A DNA stretch of 64,000 bases. Source: Acinetobacter guillouiae CIP 63.46 (GTDB taxonomy: Bacteria > Pseudomonadota > Gammaproteobacteria > Pseudomonadales > Moraxellaceae). The stretch lies in the NCBI RefSeq assembly GCF_000368145.1, contig NZ_KB849283.1, positions 1,328,324 to 1,392,323 of the forward strand. Direction: 5' to 3'. Below the pieces are notes generated by a model. That model ran no database searches, was not told the origin of the DNA, and saw only the letters and a list, made by a program, of their open reading frames with translations. Positions 1 through 8,663 of the stretch are shown piece by piece (position 1 is the stretch's first letter; each line of letters begins with the position of its first letter). Both the position numbers and the translations under genes were made by a program.

Positions 1-705
1 ATAAGAAGTTCCCCAATGTAAATTTTTGCTCAAATGAACATCGGTTGCGATCTCTTCACCTGATTTCAACTTATATTGGAAGTTGTTCAGTGAGGTTTCA
101 TCTCCAAATAAATACGCTGCATAAAAATCAACATATTGATTTTTCTTTTCATAACGTAATGTTTTACTTGAAACTAATGTACCATCATGAAATGAAAAAG
201 GACTCCACGTAGAAACTTGACCTAGCATATCGTAATCCCAAAGATCTGTTTTTACTCCAACGACATCATGGTAAATACTATACATTTTGCCAAACTTTAA
301 TGTGCCATATTGAGAATTTTCCATACCCACATATGCTTGAATCGTTGTGAACTCTTCATCATTCTTAGCATAATGACCATCCCAATCCAAGATTTTTGGT
401 AAATTAAAATAATTTTGATACCCTGCAATTAAATGTGTATTTTCATCCAATTTATAATCAAGATCTAAATACATACGGCTCGCAGCACTATAACCATTTC
501 TACGATATTTTTGACTTTGATTGTTGGCATTATATTGATCAAAGTTTAAAGCTTGTAAGCGCATGCTCCCATGTGTTTTAACTGTAAAACTATCTTGATC
601 AGAAAAAATTTGATCTTGGTGGATCAGCTCAACTTCAGCAGATACTGTTGTTGCATTTAGTATTACCCATGTGGAACACACAATTTTTAATGTTCTTTTT
701 AACAT
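1..705 (-). CDS. Outer-membrane porin, N-terminal part (cut by window edge)
   Basis: An open frame runs 235 codons from an ATG at 705 to the window edge without a stop. An AAGGA ribosome-binding site sits just upstream. The first ~23 residues are a Lys/Arg start plus a hydrophobic stretch ending in TVSA, a signal peptide. The mature part shows the alternating strand pattern of a beta-barrel, with stretches such as SRMYLDLDYKLDENTHLIAG and YGTLKFGKMYS. The latter resembles the conserved strand of Gram-negative general porins. It should form a diffusion channel in the outer membrane; the substrate cannot be told. The C-terminal strands and the last aromatic residue lie outside the window. Confidence 0.75.
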   Translation of the reverse strand, partial: MLKRTLKIVCSTWVILNATTVSAEVELIHQDQIFSDQDSFTVKTHGSMRLQALNFDQYNANNQSQKYRRNGYSAASRMYLDLDYKLDENTHLIAGYQNYFNLPKILDWDGHYAKNDEEFTTIQAYVGMENSQYGTLKFGKMYSIYHDVVGVKTDLWDYDMLGQVSTWSPFSFHDGTLVSSKTLRYEKKNQYVDFYAAYLFGDETSLNNFQYKLKSGEEIATDVHLSKNLHWGTSY

Positions 706-1158
706 TTCTACATCCTTGTCATTCAGATTTAAATCGTTAGACTATCCTTTCTAACCATAATGAAATTTATAACAATTAAATATTATCCGTGTATTTCAAT
801 GTAATATGAAAATTATGATTAAAATTGTTTAAACTTTTTACTTACTCAATTCAGAACATCAACAATCATAATATTAAAGATCACATTTACGGCAAAATAC
901 TCAAAGTATCAAAATTTTATAATTACTCATATTACTATAGTTTTTTAATAATTTATTCAATAATCTCTTATTAATGTTCATATTAGTTAAACCTAATATC
1001 ACATTTATTAGAAATTTTAGAAAAATATATTAATACGACCTTAGGATTATCTCATCGATTTTATGTGTTATTAAAAACCAAATTTCTCTTGGTTTATTCT
1101 CTTCAAAAAAACCGAAATGGATAACCAATTCGGTTTTAGATTGCATATCGTCATAAAA
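706..1158. other. AT-rich intergenic region between porin and MBL genes
   Basis: There is no convincing ORF. The region must hold the porin promoter near 710-900 (minus strand). It also holds the terminator hairpin of the MBL gene at 1108-1137. A second, weaker hairpin (AAACCAA/TTGGTTT) lies near 1077-1095. I see nothing else. Confidence 0.6.
1108..1137 (-). terminator. Rho-independent terminator of the MBL hydrolase gene
   Basis: Perfect 9-bp arms AAAACCGAA and TTCGGTTTT are separated by 12 nt. On the minus strand the 3' arm runs straight into seven T residues. It starts 21 nt past the stop codon of the minus-strand gene. Confidence 0.75.
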
Positions 1159-2430
1159 CTATTTTTTATGAGTATTCCCTTGATTCTGGATAAATTCAGC
1201 AATATTAATTACATCAAGATCCTCACTCGCATGGACAGGACCTTTAAACTCACGCCCTGCTGTTGTTTGTAGATATTCACTATTAATTTTTTCATTATCG
1301 GGCCAAATATGGTTCAATACCAATCCCTTAGCCCCCATTTTCGTAGCAAATGCACCCACACCTAAGGTTGCTTTACGATTACGAGGATCTGTTCCTGAAA
1401 TAATCGCTGTATGACCATCTAAAATCTGTGTCGTCATGGTTTTTTCTAAAGGTGTACCTGCAAACACTGCTACGGCTGCATTTACATCCATCACTTCATT
1501 AATCAAAATATCGGTATTTTTACCCAAACGAAGTAAATTTTCATTTGGAGCAGTATCACCACTAAATGTGACCGATCCATATTTAGTATCGAAGCGATAA
1601 GACCAAGCTGGATATACCAGTGGATGCTGAGCCAATGCTGCTGTCACTTTTACATAATCATCTTGATAGACCTGTATCGGATTCATCACAGGTGACATAT
1701 TGCTAGGACTGGCATTTTTAGGTGCAGGTAATGCCATAATATTTAACATCCCTTGACCATTTGTTCCTGTTAAATCTCGTGGATGATCATCTGCACGACG
1801 TACTGTGTGAATTGCATTATTCATATCATAAGCATTCGCAGCAAAATGCAGCTGCATTAATTCTTTAATGCCTGGCGTTGGGTCCTCAGCATGGATTAAT
1901 TTAGTATTTGGTAAATGACCAAATCCAGCATCATCACCTAATTTACCATTCGAGTCAGCACGATCTGGTCCAACCAATGCAATTTCTTGTTTGCCATATT
2001 TCCAGTTAGGGAAGTTAACATTCACAAATGGATAGAGATCATCCACATGATCAGAGTGCAAGTGTGTAATAAAAATCCCACGCACATCGCCAAAATTCAG
2101 ACCACTTTCATAAAAGCGTTGTACCAAACCTGATCCTGCATCAATAACATAGACTTGACCATCTACAACCAGTGCTGTTGATGTCGCAGCCCTTAGACTT
2201 GGGAAAGGTCCTGCTCTAGTCCCCAACATAACAAGATACATACCATCGCGTGGCGGTGGAGTCGCTCTAACTCGTTTAGCTTGACGCTGCAAATAACTCG
2301 GTGTCGCACTCTTTAAACTCTTTGATTGTGTATCAGTACGATTAAAAGCTTGTTCATCTGCTGCAAAACTCAATTGGCCAATAAAACAAGTTGAAATAGC
2401 AACACACAAATATTTTTTTAAATTTTTCAT
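1159..2430 (-). CDS. Secreted metallo-beta-lactamase-fold hydrolase
   Basis: 423 residues. A signal peptide (MKNLKKYLCV... ending LSFA) implies export to the periplasm. The MBL metal motif THLHSDHVDD (His123, His125, Asp127, His128) is present. The later metal-binding Asp lies in TFSGDTAPNENL and a C-terminal His in LNHIWPDNE. The fold arrangement resembles RNase Z-like and arylsulfatase-type MBL proteins, but an exported enzyme is unlikely to be a tRNase. The substrate is unknown; small-molecule ester or phosphodiester hydrolysis is a guess. The gene stands alone between AT-rich gaps and has its own terminator. The start is at an ATG with upstream AGGGAATTAAT. Confidence 0.85.
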   Translation of the reverse strand: MKNLKKYLCVAISTCFIGQLSFAADEQAFNRTDTQSKSLKSATPSYLQRQAKRVRATPPPRDGMYLVMLGTRAGPFPSLRAATSTALVVDGQVYVIDAGSGLVQRFYESGLNFGDVRGIFITHLHSDHVDDLYPFVNVNFPNWKYGKQEIALVGPDRADSNGKLGDDAGFGHLPNTKLIHAEDPTPGIKELMQLHFAANAYDMNNAIHTVRRADDHPRDLTGTNGQGMLNIMALPAPKNASPSNMSPVMNPIQVYQDDYVKVTAALAQHPLVYPAWSYRFDTKYGSVTFSGDTAPNENLLRLGKNTDILINEVMDVNAAVAVFAGTPLEKTMTTQILDGHTAIISGTDPRNRKATLGVGAFATKMGAKGLVLNHIWPDNEKINSEYLQTTAGREFKGPVHASEDLDVINIAEFIQNQGNTHKK

Positions 2431-2900
2431 ATTAATTCCCTTTATATAAAACAGTCTTTAAAAATCACAGCACATCATTTTCTGTAATTTCATCCATTAC
2501 GGTATTTTCAAAGCAAAACTATTGAGTTAATAGCGTTAGTTTTCTATTAATCTCAGCCAGAAAGAGAGTCCTTCACTTAAGGTTTTACATTTTACTCATC
2601 ATAATTTTAACAATCATTTTTGAACAATCTTTCTAATTTTTAGGTTAATTACAACGATATTTTGAATAAAATTTAAATAATAATGAAAAATCACTCATTA
2701 TATTCTATTTTATAGATCCCATCCTATTCACTGGGTCTAGCTAACATTATGCTACTCACCTATATAAAAGCTTAATGTCATTAGACCTCAATAAATTGCT
2801 TGATGTTTAACATGCTCTCTTGCATTGTTATAAGACTATTCCTTATCACCTATTCCACGATTTAATAGACAGTGAATTGTTTTAATATTATTCCATTCGT
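2431..2900. other. Intergenic region, no gene seen
   Basis: 470 bp of AT-rich sequence with stops in all frames. It should contain the promoter of the minus-strand MBL gene and the 3' end of the permease transcript. A weak imperfect hairpin (TAGATCCC ... TGGGTCTA) is near 2713-2740. I see no repeat or RNA gene. Confidence 0.5.
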
Positions 2901-4268
2901 TCAAGAAATTTTCTTTTTAAACCAATAAACTATTAATAACACCATTAAAAATGGAATACCAAACTGCAATGTTGATTTAAACTCGTCGGTAAACCAAGTT
3001 GTAATCATAATGCTAAATATACTGACGAAACCTAGTACAGAAATAAGTCGACTTGCTGGAATTTTAAATTTCAGTACCGTTTGATGGCTTGCAAGATGTT
3101 TTCGGAAAAAAATATGTGTTACAAAAATACTTCCCCAAGTAAATAATGCACCAAACATGGAAAGTGCAATCATGATAGGAAATGCTGACTCTGGATTAAT
3201 GCTATAAACTACACTCGCAACTCCAATCCCTATAGCAGACAGCATTAATGCATTTATAGGCACACCATTGCTGCGGATTTTTCCAAAGATTTTTGGAGCA
3301 TCTCCTGCACGTGATAAACTAAAAAGCATACGGGTTGAAATGTAGAGCATGCTGTTCATCGCTGAAAGTGCGGCCACAACAACAATAGCGTTTAAAATAC
3401 TGTCCGCATATGGGATACCGACCAGTCTCATGACTGTAACAAACGGACTAGTTGCATCTTTTCCAATCAATTCAGTCCATGGTACTAGCGTCACAATTAA
3501 AAATAGTGACAGTAAATAGAATAGAATCAACCGTACAGCCGTACTCTTAAACGCATATTTTACCGCTTTTTCTGGATCAGCAGCTTCACCTGCTGCCACA
3601 GCAATCATTTCAATACTAAGATAACTAAAAATAGAAATAATGACACCAATCCAGACCCCACTAAAACCATTTGGGAAAAATCCCCCATGATCAGTTAAAT
3701 GAGCCGTGATATGGCTTTGCTCAGTATTTTGCGTGAGAATTCCAATTGCGAGTAATATAAATACAATAATGGCAAAAATCTTAATGGTAGAGAACCAATA
3801 TTCAACCAGTCCAAAGGCTTTAACACTATAAGCATTAACCGCGAGCAAAGTCCCTGAGAAAAACATGATCCAGAACCAAGCATGAACATCTGGAAACCAC
3901 ATTTTCATATAATCAGCGACAGCGGTAATTTCAGTACCAACAGCAAGAACCATACAAGCCCAATAACTATAACGCACTAAGAACCCAGCTAATGGACTAA
4001 TATAGTGTTCTGCATAAGCTCCAAAAGATCCTGAGGTCGGGTGCTGAACCGTCATTTCTGCAAGACATGCCATCAGTGCAAAAGCGATTAATCCACCAAT
4101 AGCGTAACTGACAATAACTGCAGGACCCGCATAACTAATCGCAAACTTACTTCCCATAAATAAGCCAGTACCAATCGCACCACCAATGGCAATCATACTC
4201 ATTTGCTTTGCAGTCAATTTTTTATGTAGGCCCGATTCCCTAGTTTGAATTTCATCAAAATTATTCAT
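2901..4268 (-). CDS. APC-superfamily amino acid permease
   Basis: 455 residues from the ATG at 4268, chosen because AGGAGGGG lies 4 nt upstream. A longer frame to 4361 would run into kynU and has no such site. There are about 12 hydrophobic helices. The first contains the APC signature IAIGGAIGTGLFMGS, as in the AroP/GabP/LysP family of inner-membrane H+/amino acid symporters. The gene lies 46 bp downstream of kynureninase on the same strand, so the pair is probably one transcript. This suggests uptake of tryptophan, kynurenine or a related aromatic amino acid; the substrate is an inference from context. Confidence 0.85.
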   Translation of the reverse strand: MNNFDEIQTRESGLHKKLTAKQMSMIAIGGAIGTGLFMGSKFAISYAGPAVIVSYAIGGLIAFALMACLAEMTVQHPTSGSFGAYAEHYISPLAGFLVRYSYWACMVLAVGTEITAVADYMKMWFPDVHAWFWIMFFSGTLLAVNAYSVKAFGLVEYWFSTIKIFAIIVFILLAIGILTQNTEQSHITAHLTDHGGFFPNGFSGVWIGVIISIFSYLSIEMIAVAAGEAADPEKAVKYAFKSTAVRLILFYLLSLFLIVTLVPWTELIGKDATSPFVTVMRLVGIPYADSILNAIVVVAALSAMNSMLYISTRMLFSLSRAGDAPKIFGKIRSNGVPINALMLSAIGIGVASVVYSINPESAFPIMIALSMFGALFTWGSIFVTHIFFRKHLASHQTVLKFKIPASRLISVLGFVSIFSIMITTWFTDEFKSTLQFGIPFLMVLLIVYWFKKKIS

Positions 4269-4314
4269 AAACCCCTCCTGGGTAAATGTATTTTTGTTTA
4301 TAAAGCAACTTAGA

Positions 4315-5568
4315 TTAAGTGACTTGCCCGCGAACTTGATATTCGCTGTTCTCCCATTCACCTAATATCATGACTTGCTTTAGGTGCTGTACAGCATCCC
4401 AAATATCAACAAAACTGAGATATAAAGGGGTGATTCCAAAACGCAATACTTCAGGCTCTCGATAATCACCTATTACCCCGCGCTTAATTAAAGCTTGGAT
4501 AATCTCATAACCAAATTGATGTTTATAACTCACATGACTACCACGATGTTTATGAACAACTGGGGTAATCATTTCGAATCCAAAGTCAGTACATTCTTGC
4601 TCGACTAAAGCCATAAATAAATCTGTCAGCTTTAGCGATTTTGTTCGAATTTTCTCCATGCTGGTATTGAGGAAAATATCTAAACCACACTCAATGAGAC
4701 TCATTGAAATAATACTTTGAGTGCCACATAAATAACGACGAATACCTACTGCTGGTTCATAGTTTTGAGCCATATCAAAAGGTTTGTTGTGCCCCCACCA
4801 TCCAGATAAGGGTTGCCAGAACGTATTGTGATGCTTCGGATTAACCCAAAGTAAAGCTGGAGAGCCAGGGCCACCATTTAAATATTTATAAGTACATCCA
4901 ATCGCAAAATCACTATCTGTCTGATTTAATTCAATCGGAACAGCACCAACAGAATGACAAAGGTCCCAAATAATCAAAGCACCTTGAGCATGAATTTTTT
5001 GGTTAATTTCGTTCATGTCATACAAATAGCCAGTACGATAATTCACATGTGAAAGCACCACCACAGCAACATCGTTTTGATTTAAGAGTACATTTAAGTC
5101 ATTTTCGTTTTCAATTAATTCCAAACGATAGCCTTGATGAATAAGATCCAAAAATCCTTCAATGATATAGATATCCGTTGGAAAGGCATCCTTCTCAGCA
5201 ATAATTACTTTACGTGAAGCATCCTTTTCTGCTTGAATTTTCACAGCTGAAGATAAGACCTTAAAAAGGTTTAATGTCGTTGAATCGGAAATAACCGTTT
5301 CACCAGCATTTACACCAATTAATTCAGCAACTTTATCTCCCAAACGCGTAGATAATCCCCACCAATCTGCGGTGTTCCAGCTATTAATCAGGTCATTGCC
5401 CCATTCTTGAGAAATAACGTGTTGTGCTAAATCTAATGATTTGGCGGGTCGAGCACCTAATGAATTACCATCAAGATAAATAACATTTGTTGGAAGTGAA
5501 AATTCGTTTTTAAATTGTGCTAGTGGGTCTTCTTTATCCCAAACTTGACATTGTTCACGTGTAATCAT
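4315..5568 (-). CDS. kynU: Kynureninase
   Basis: 417 residues, the usual size for this fold-type I PLP enzyme. It cleaves L-kynurenine to anthranilate and alanine. Visible hallmarks are YLDGNSLGARP near residue 31, the PLP-contacting pair Asp202/His205 in IIWDLCHSVGAVP, and the Schiff-base lysine Lys228 in CTYKYLNGGPGS. The GWWGH and GIRRYLCGTQS stretches of the family are also present. The start ATG at 5568 follows TAAGGAGA. The enzyme is cytoplasmic. Downstream lies the permease and upstream, divergent, a Lrp-type regulator. No tryptophan dioxygenase or formamidase gene is in the window, so the pathway is either completed elsewhere or fed by imported kynurenine. Confidence 0.95.
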   Translation of the reverse strand: MITREQCQVWDKEDPLAQFKNEFSLPTNVIYLDGNSLGARPAKSLDLAQHVISQEWGNDLINSWNTADWWGLSTRLGDKVAELIGVNAGETVISDSTTLNLFKVLSSAVKIQAEKDASRKVIIAEKDAFPTDIYIIEGFLDLIHQGYRLELIENENDLNVLLNQNDVAVVVLSHVNYRTGYLYDMNEINQKIHAQGALIIWDLCHSVGAVPIELNQTDSDFAIGCTYKYLNGGPGSPALLWVNPKHHNTFWQPLSGWWGHNKPFDMAQNYEPAVGIRRYLCGTQSIISMSLIECGLDIFLNTSMEKIRTKSLKLTDLFMALVEQECTDFGFEMITPVVHKHRGSHVSYKHQFGYEIIQALIKRGVIGDYREPEVLRFGITPLYLSFVDIWDAVQHLKQVMILGEWENSEYQVRGQVT

Positions 5569-5645
5569 GTTTTCTCCTTATGGAAATCGTCCTTTATTTA
5601 GTTAAATATTATCATGATGAAAATATGATTTATTCGATAGTATCT

Positions 5646-5674
5646 AGTCATTTTCTTATATTTTGATATATAAT
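5646..5674 (+). promoter_or_regulatory. Possible promoter of the Lrp-type regulator
   Basis: A perfect -10 hexamer TATAAT is at 5669-5674, 38 bp before the regulator's ATG. The -35 region (AGTCAT at 5646) is poor. The 143-bp divergent gap to kynU should also hold the kynU promoter and the regulator's binding sites, which I cannot place. Confidence 0.35.
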
Positions 5675-5711
5675 TCTAATTAAATGGATTATATTTGAAG
5701 GATATCCCATC

Positions 5712-6164
5712 ATGGATTTAGATGTTATTGATCTTAAAATTCTAAAACTGTTGCAAGAAGATGCACGCTTAAGCAATCAAGATCTGGCTGATCTTGTGCA
5801 CTTATCTGCTTCTGCATGTCATCGTAGAGTAAAAATTTTGGAATCAAATGGAATTATTGAAAAATACCAAGCGAAAATAAATTATGCAAAATTGGGTATC
5901 AAAATAGAGGCAATGGTTGAAATCAAGTTGGCTCATCTTACAGATGAAGATCATCACACCTTTATGACTCAAATTAGGGATTTTGATGAAGTAATCAACG
6001 TTTATATTATTACTGGCGAATCCAACTATGTATTGTGGGTGGCAACAAAAGACCTAGATTCTTTTTCACAATTTATCATCAACAAACTCAATAAAATTAA
6101 AGGTATTATGAATATAAATTCGAAGATCGTTTTGAAAAAAGTGGTGCAAAAAAGTTTGATTTAA
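5712..6164 (+). CDS. Lrp/AsnC-family regulator (KynR-like by position)
   Basis: 150 residues. An N-terminal AsnC-type helix-turn-helix (LDVIDLKILKLLQED ... LSASACHRRVKILESNGII) is followed by a C-terminal RAM/ACT-like ligand-binding domain (residues ~65-145, including the VYIITGESNYVLWV strand region). These proteins are octameric or dimeric regulators that sense amino acids. It is divergent from kynU across 143 bp. That matches the arrangement in pseudomonads where a Lrp-type KynR activates kynurenine genes in response to kynurenine. The role here is inferred from that layout. AAGGA lies upstream of the ATG. Confidence 0.88.
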   Translation: MDLDVIDLKILKLLQEDARLSNQDLADLVHLSASACHRRVKILESNGIIEKYQAKINYAKLGIKIEAMVEIKLAHLTDEDHHTFMTQIRDFDEVINVYIITGESNYVLWVATKDLDSFSQFIINKLNKIKGIMNINSKIVLKKVVQKSLI

Positions 6165-6551
6165 AATTTACTTAATTGTTGATCATAGCGACTATCTAGC
6201 AGAAAGGGTTCAGTAACGCCCTATCATATATGGTTTAGTTAAATACCTATTAAAACCATGAATCAAAGTAATTTTTAAATTTTTTAAAGAATATTCTAAG
6301 GTATGTAATTTTTAAACGACCAAAAGCCTCCGTCTAATGAGCTTGAGTATTTTTTTAAGGAGTTCCATTTACTCATTTAGAATATTGTGAACCTTTTTAC
6401 GTATATTTTGTATTATTTTCTATCGTTTATTTTTTTAGCATGATGTTTGATCAGCTGAAACACCTAACTGGCTTCCATAGCATGCGACGTTATTTCTTCT
6501 AGTTCTAGAAAAAATATAAGATGAACTTTTCAAATTAAACCCAATCGACAA
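6165..6551. other. Intergenic region between convergent transcripts
   Basis: 387 bp between the 3' ends of the Lrp gene (+) and modC (-). There is no ORF with coding character. A loose CCTCC/GGAG inverted pair with a long loop occurs around 6325-6365, too weak to call a terminator. I see nothing else. Confidence 0.5.
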
Positions 6552-7175
6552 TCATGATAAGTGCCAAATGGTATCTGTTAACAGTTTGACTTCCTCAATA
6601 TCATGAGTCACATATAACATAGGAATTTTAATCTCATTCTTTATTTGTTGAAAGAATGGAATAATTTCAGCTTTATGCTCTGCATCCAATGCAGATAAAG
6701 GTTCATCTAATAGCAGAATATTCGGCGAATATAAAATCGCACGCCCCAATGCCACGCGTTGTTTTTCGCCTCCAGAGAGGTGTATTGGCATCCGATCAAG
6801 TAGATGGCTTAGCTTTAATAATTCAATGATATAGTCCAACTCAAATTGGCGTCGCTCAACATCAATTCGGTTATATCCAAACTTTAAATTTCCCATAACA
6901 TTTTTATGTGGGAATAATTGGGCATCTTGAAAGACTAACCCCACACGGCGTTTTTGAGTGGGGATATTTATTTTTGTTTCATGATCAAACCAAGTATCTC
7001 GGTTCACTTTGATCCAGCCTTGTTGTGGCGTATGTAAGCCAGCTATCGCATTTAAAATGCTGGTTTTACCTGAACCAGAATGTCCAAATAATCCCACAAC
7101 ACTTTCATCAGACTTAAATTGCTGATTTAAATTAAATTTATTAAATTTCAGGGTTATTTTAAAATCGAAATGCAT
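6552..7175 (-). CDS. modC: Molybdate ABC transporter ATP-binding protein ModC (short form)
   Basis: 207 residues from the ATG at 7175, 4 nt past the modB stop; a longer frame to 7223 would overlap modB. The ABC motifs are complete: Walker A GHSGSGKT (31-38), Q-loop FQDAQLFP, signature LSGGEKQRVALGRA (133-146), Walker B NILLLDEP and the switch His191. It powers molybdate import through ModB. It is clearly shorter than the ~350-residue E. coli ModC and stops just after the switch region. It therefore lacks the C-terminal TOBE/Mop molybdate-binding domain. The reading frame is clean, so this is a short form rather than an obvious truncation. It is the last gene of the molybdenum block. Confidence 0.9.
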   Translation of the reverse strand: MHFDFKITLKFNKFNLNQQFKSDESVVGLFGHSGSGKTSILNAIAGLHTPQQGWIKVNRDTWFDHETKINIPTQKRRVGLVFQDAQLFPHKNVMGNLKFGYNRIDVERRQFELDYIIELLKLSHLLDRMPIHLSGGEKQRVALGRAILYSPNILLLDEPLSALDAEHKAEIIPFFQQIKNEIKIPMLYVTHDIEEVKLLTDTIWHLS

Positions 7176-7179
7176 TACG

Positions 7180-7869
7180 TTAACTCTGTTTTTTCTTTTG
7201 ATAGCGGTGAAACCACTGTGCAAACCATAATGCCAAAAATGCCACAGTCAATGAAATCATAATCAGACGTTGCAATGCATGATTCATATCAGGCTGTTGC
7301 ATCAAACTATACATCGCAAGGGGTAAAGTTCTGGTTTCACCTTCAACATTTCCCACAAAAGTAATTGTTGCGCCAAACTCTCCTAAACTACGACAGAAAC
7401 ATAAGATTGCACCAATTAAAATACCGCTACTCGCTAAAGGCAAGGTCACATGCAGAAATGTTGAAAATGCAGATGCACCCAAAGTTTTTGCAGCCATTTC
7501 TAGCTTTTGATCAACAAGTTCAATCGCCAGACGAATCGATTGGACCAATAATGGAAATCCCATCACTGCCGAAGCCAAGACTGCACCTTTCCAATTAAAT
7601 GCAAAATCTAGGCCGAACTCCGTTAAATATTTCCCTAAGAAGCCTCGATTACCAAAAACTTGTAAAAGTAAAAAACCTGGCACAACTGGCGGTAACACCA
7701 AAGGTAAAAAAATCAATGTTTCAAATAATGATTTTCCGAAAAAATCTTTACGTGCCAAAATCCAGCCAACGATAATGGCTGGAATCAAGCTAAAAATCAG
7801 ACAAAAACCAGCAACTTTACAAGAGAGTTTTAAAACTTCAATTTCTGCTGGTGACAGTACATCAAACAT
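7180..7869 (-). CDS. modB: Molybdate ABC transporter permease ModB
   Basis: 229 residues with five to six membrane helices. The binding-protein-dependent permease loop (EMAAKTLGASAFSTFLHVTLP) carries the EAA-type motif that contacts ModC. PLVLPPVVPGFLLL and RSLGEFGATITFVGN are typical ModB stretches. It is an inner-membrane protein forming the molybdate channel. It begins 9 bp after the modA stop and ends 4 bp before modC, so modABC are cotranscribed and probably translationally coupled. Confidence 0.95.
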   Translation of the reverse strand: MFDVLSPAEIEVLKLSCKVAGFCLIFSLIPAIIVGWILARKDFFGKSLFETLIFLPLVLPPVVPGFLLLQVFGNRGFLGKYLTEFGLDFAFNWKGAVLASAVMGFPLLVQSIRLAIELVDQKLEMAAKTLGASAFSTFLHVTLPLASSGILIGAILCFCRSLGEFGATITFVGNVEGETRTLPLAMYSLMQQPDMNHALQRLIMISLTVAFLALWFAQWFHRYQKKKQS

Positions 7870-7878
7870 AACCGATTT

Positions 7879-8622
7879 CTAATTGAGAACGCTAAAACCA
7901 TATTTCTTAAATATGGTTTTAGCTTCATTGCTTTGTAAATATTGATAAAACTTAACAGTTTCAGGGGTCGGTTTTACCATCCCCATTGGGTAAACAATCG
8001 GTGTATGCGTGTTTAACGGAAACTCAGCAATAACCTTAACGTCTGGACTAATTGCAGCATCAGTTAAATAAACAATCCCCACATTACATTCCCCACGTGC
8101 CACAAAATTCAGTGCAACGCGAACATCTTCTGCTTGAACTAAACGCGGCTGAATTTTTTCCCACCACTGCAATGAGGTCAAAGCTTGCTTTGCATACTTT
8201 CCAACAGGAACACTTTTGGTATCGCCTGTACAAAGCTTGCCTTTAAATGCAGTAGTTGGGTCAAATGACGGGGTCATTTTGAATTGTATGTTTTGATTTT
8301 TCGGGCTAATCAATACCAAACGATTACCAAGTAAATTCTTTCTATTTTTAGGATTAATCAATTTTTTATCTTGTAAATAATTCATCCACTGCTCATCGGC
8401 AGAGATAAATAAATTGGCTGGCGCCCCTGCTTCAATCTGTTTTGCCAGTGTCGATGAACCTGCATAAGATGTTTTAATTTTTATATTATTTTTCTTTTCA
8501 TATTTTTGATCTAGTTCTGCTAGAACATTGGTTAAACTGGCTGCAGCATAAACTGTGATTGTATCTTCTGCATAAGCATGGCCCATGGCAAGCAAACTTA
8601 AACTAAATAAAAATTTTTTCAT
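7879..8622 (-). CDS. modA: Periplasmic molybdate-binding protein ModA
   Basis: 247 residues from the ATG at 8622. That ATG is preferred because AGGA is spaced 8 nt from it; the ATG 6 nt upstream is too close. The signal peptide is MKKFLFSLSLLAMGHAYA. The mature N-terminus DTITVYAAASLTNVLAEL is the ModA family hallmark, with oxyanion-binding serines in AASL and AGSSTLAKQIEAGAPA. It binds molybdate or tungstate in the periplasm and hands it to ModBC. It lies 41 bp downstream of fdhD, in the same run of genes. Confidence 0.95.
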   Translation of the reverse strand: MKKFLFSLSLLAMGHAYAEDTITVYAAASLTNVLAELDQKYEKKNNIKIKTSYAGSSTLAKQIEAGAPANLFISADEQWMNYLQDKKLINPKNRKNLLGNRLVLISPKNQNIQFKMTPSFDPTTAFKGKLCTGDTKSVPVGKYAKQALTSLQWWEKIQPRLVQAEDVRVALNFVARGECNVGIVYLTDAAISPDVKVIAEFPLNTHTPIVYPMGMVKPTPETVKFYQYLQSNEAKTIFKKYGFSVLN

Positions 8623-8663
8623 CGACATCTTCCTTTGAATAACAAAAAATTGATCGCTAAGCA

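Noticed and set aside
4269-4361. 31-codon N-terminal extension of the amino acid permease
   Set aside because: It overlaps the kynU coding end, and a near-perfect AGGAGGGG ribosome-binding site sits at the internal ATG (4268).
6315-6370. Possible relation between 6315-6370 and 26241-26281 (shared AAGCTCAT..TAG..GGA pattern)
   Set aside because: The match is short and gapped; it is not enough to claim a repeat family by eye.
6552-7175. modC as a pseudogene because of its short length
   Set aside because: All ABC ATPase motifs are intact in one frame and the end is not marked by a visible frameshift, so it is better read as a short form.
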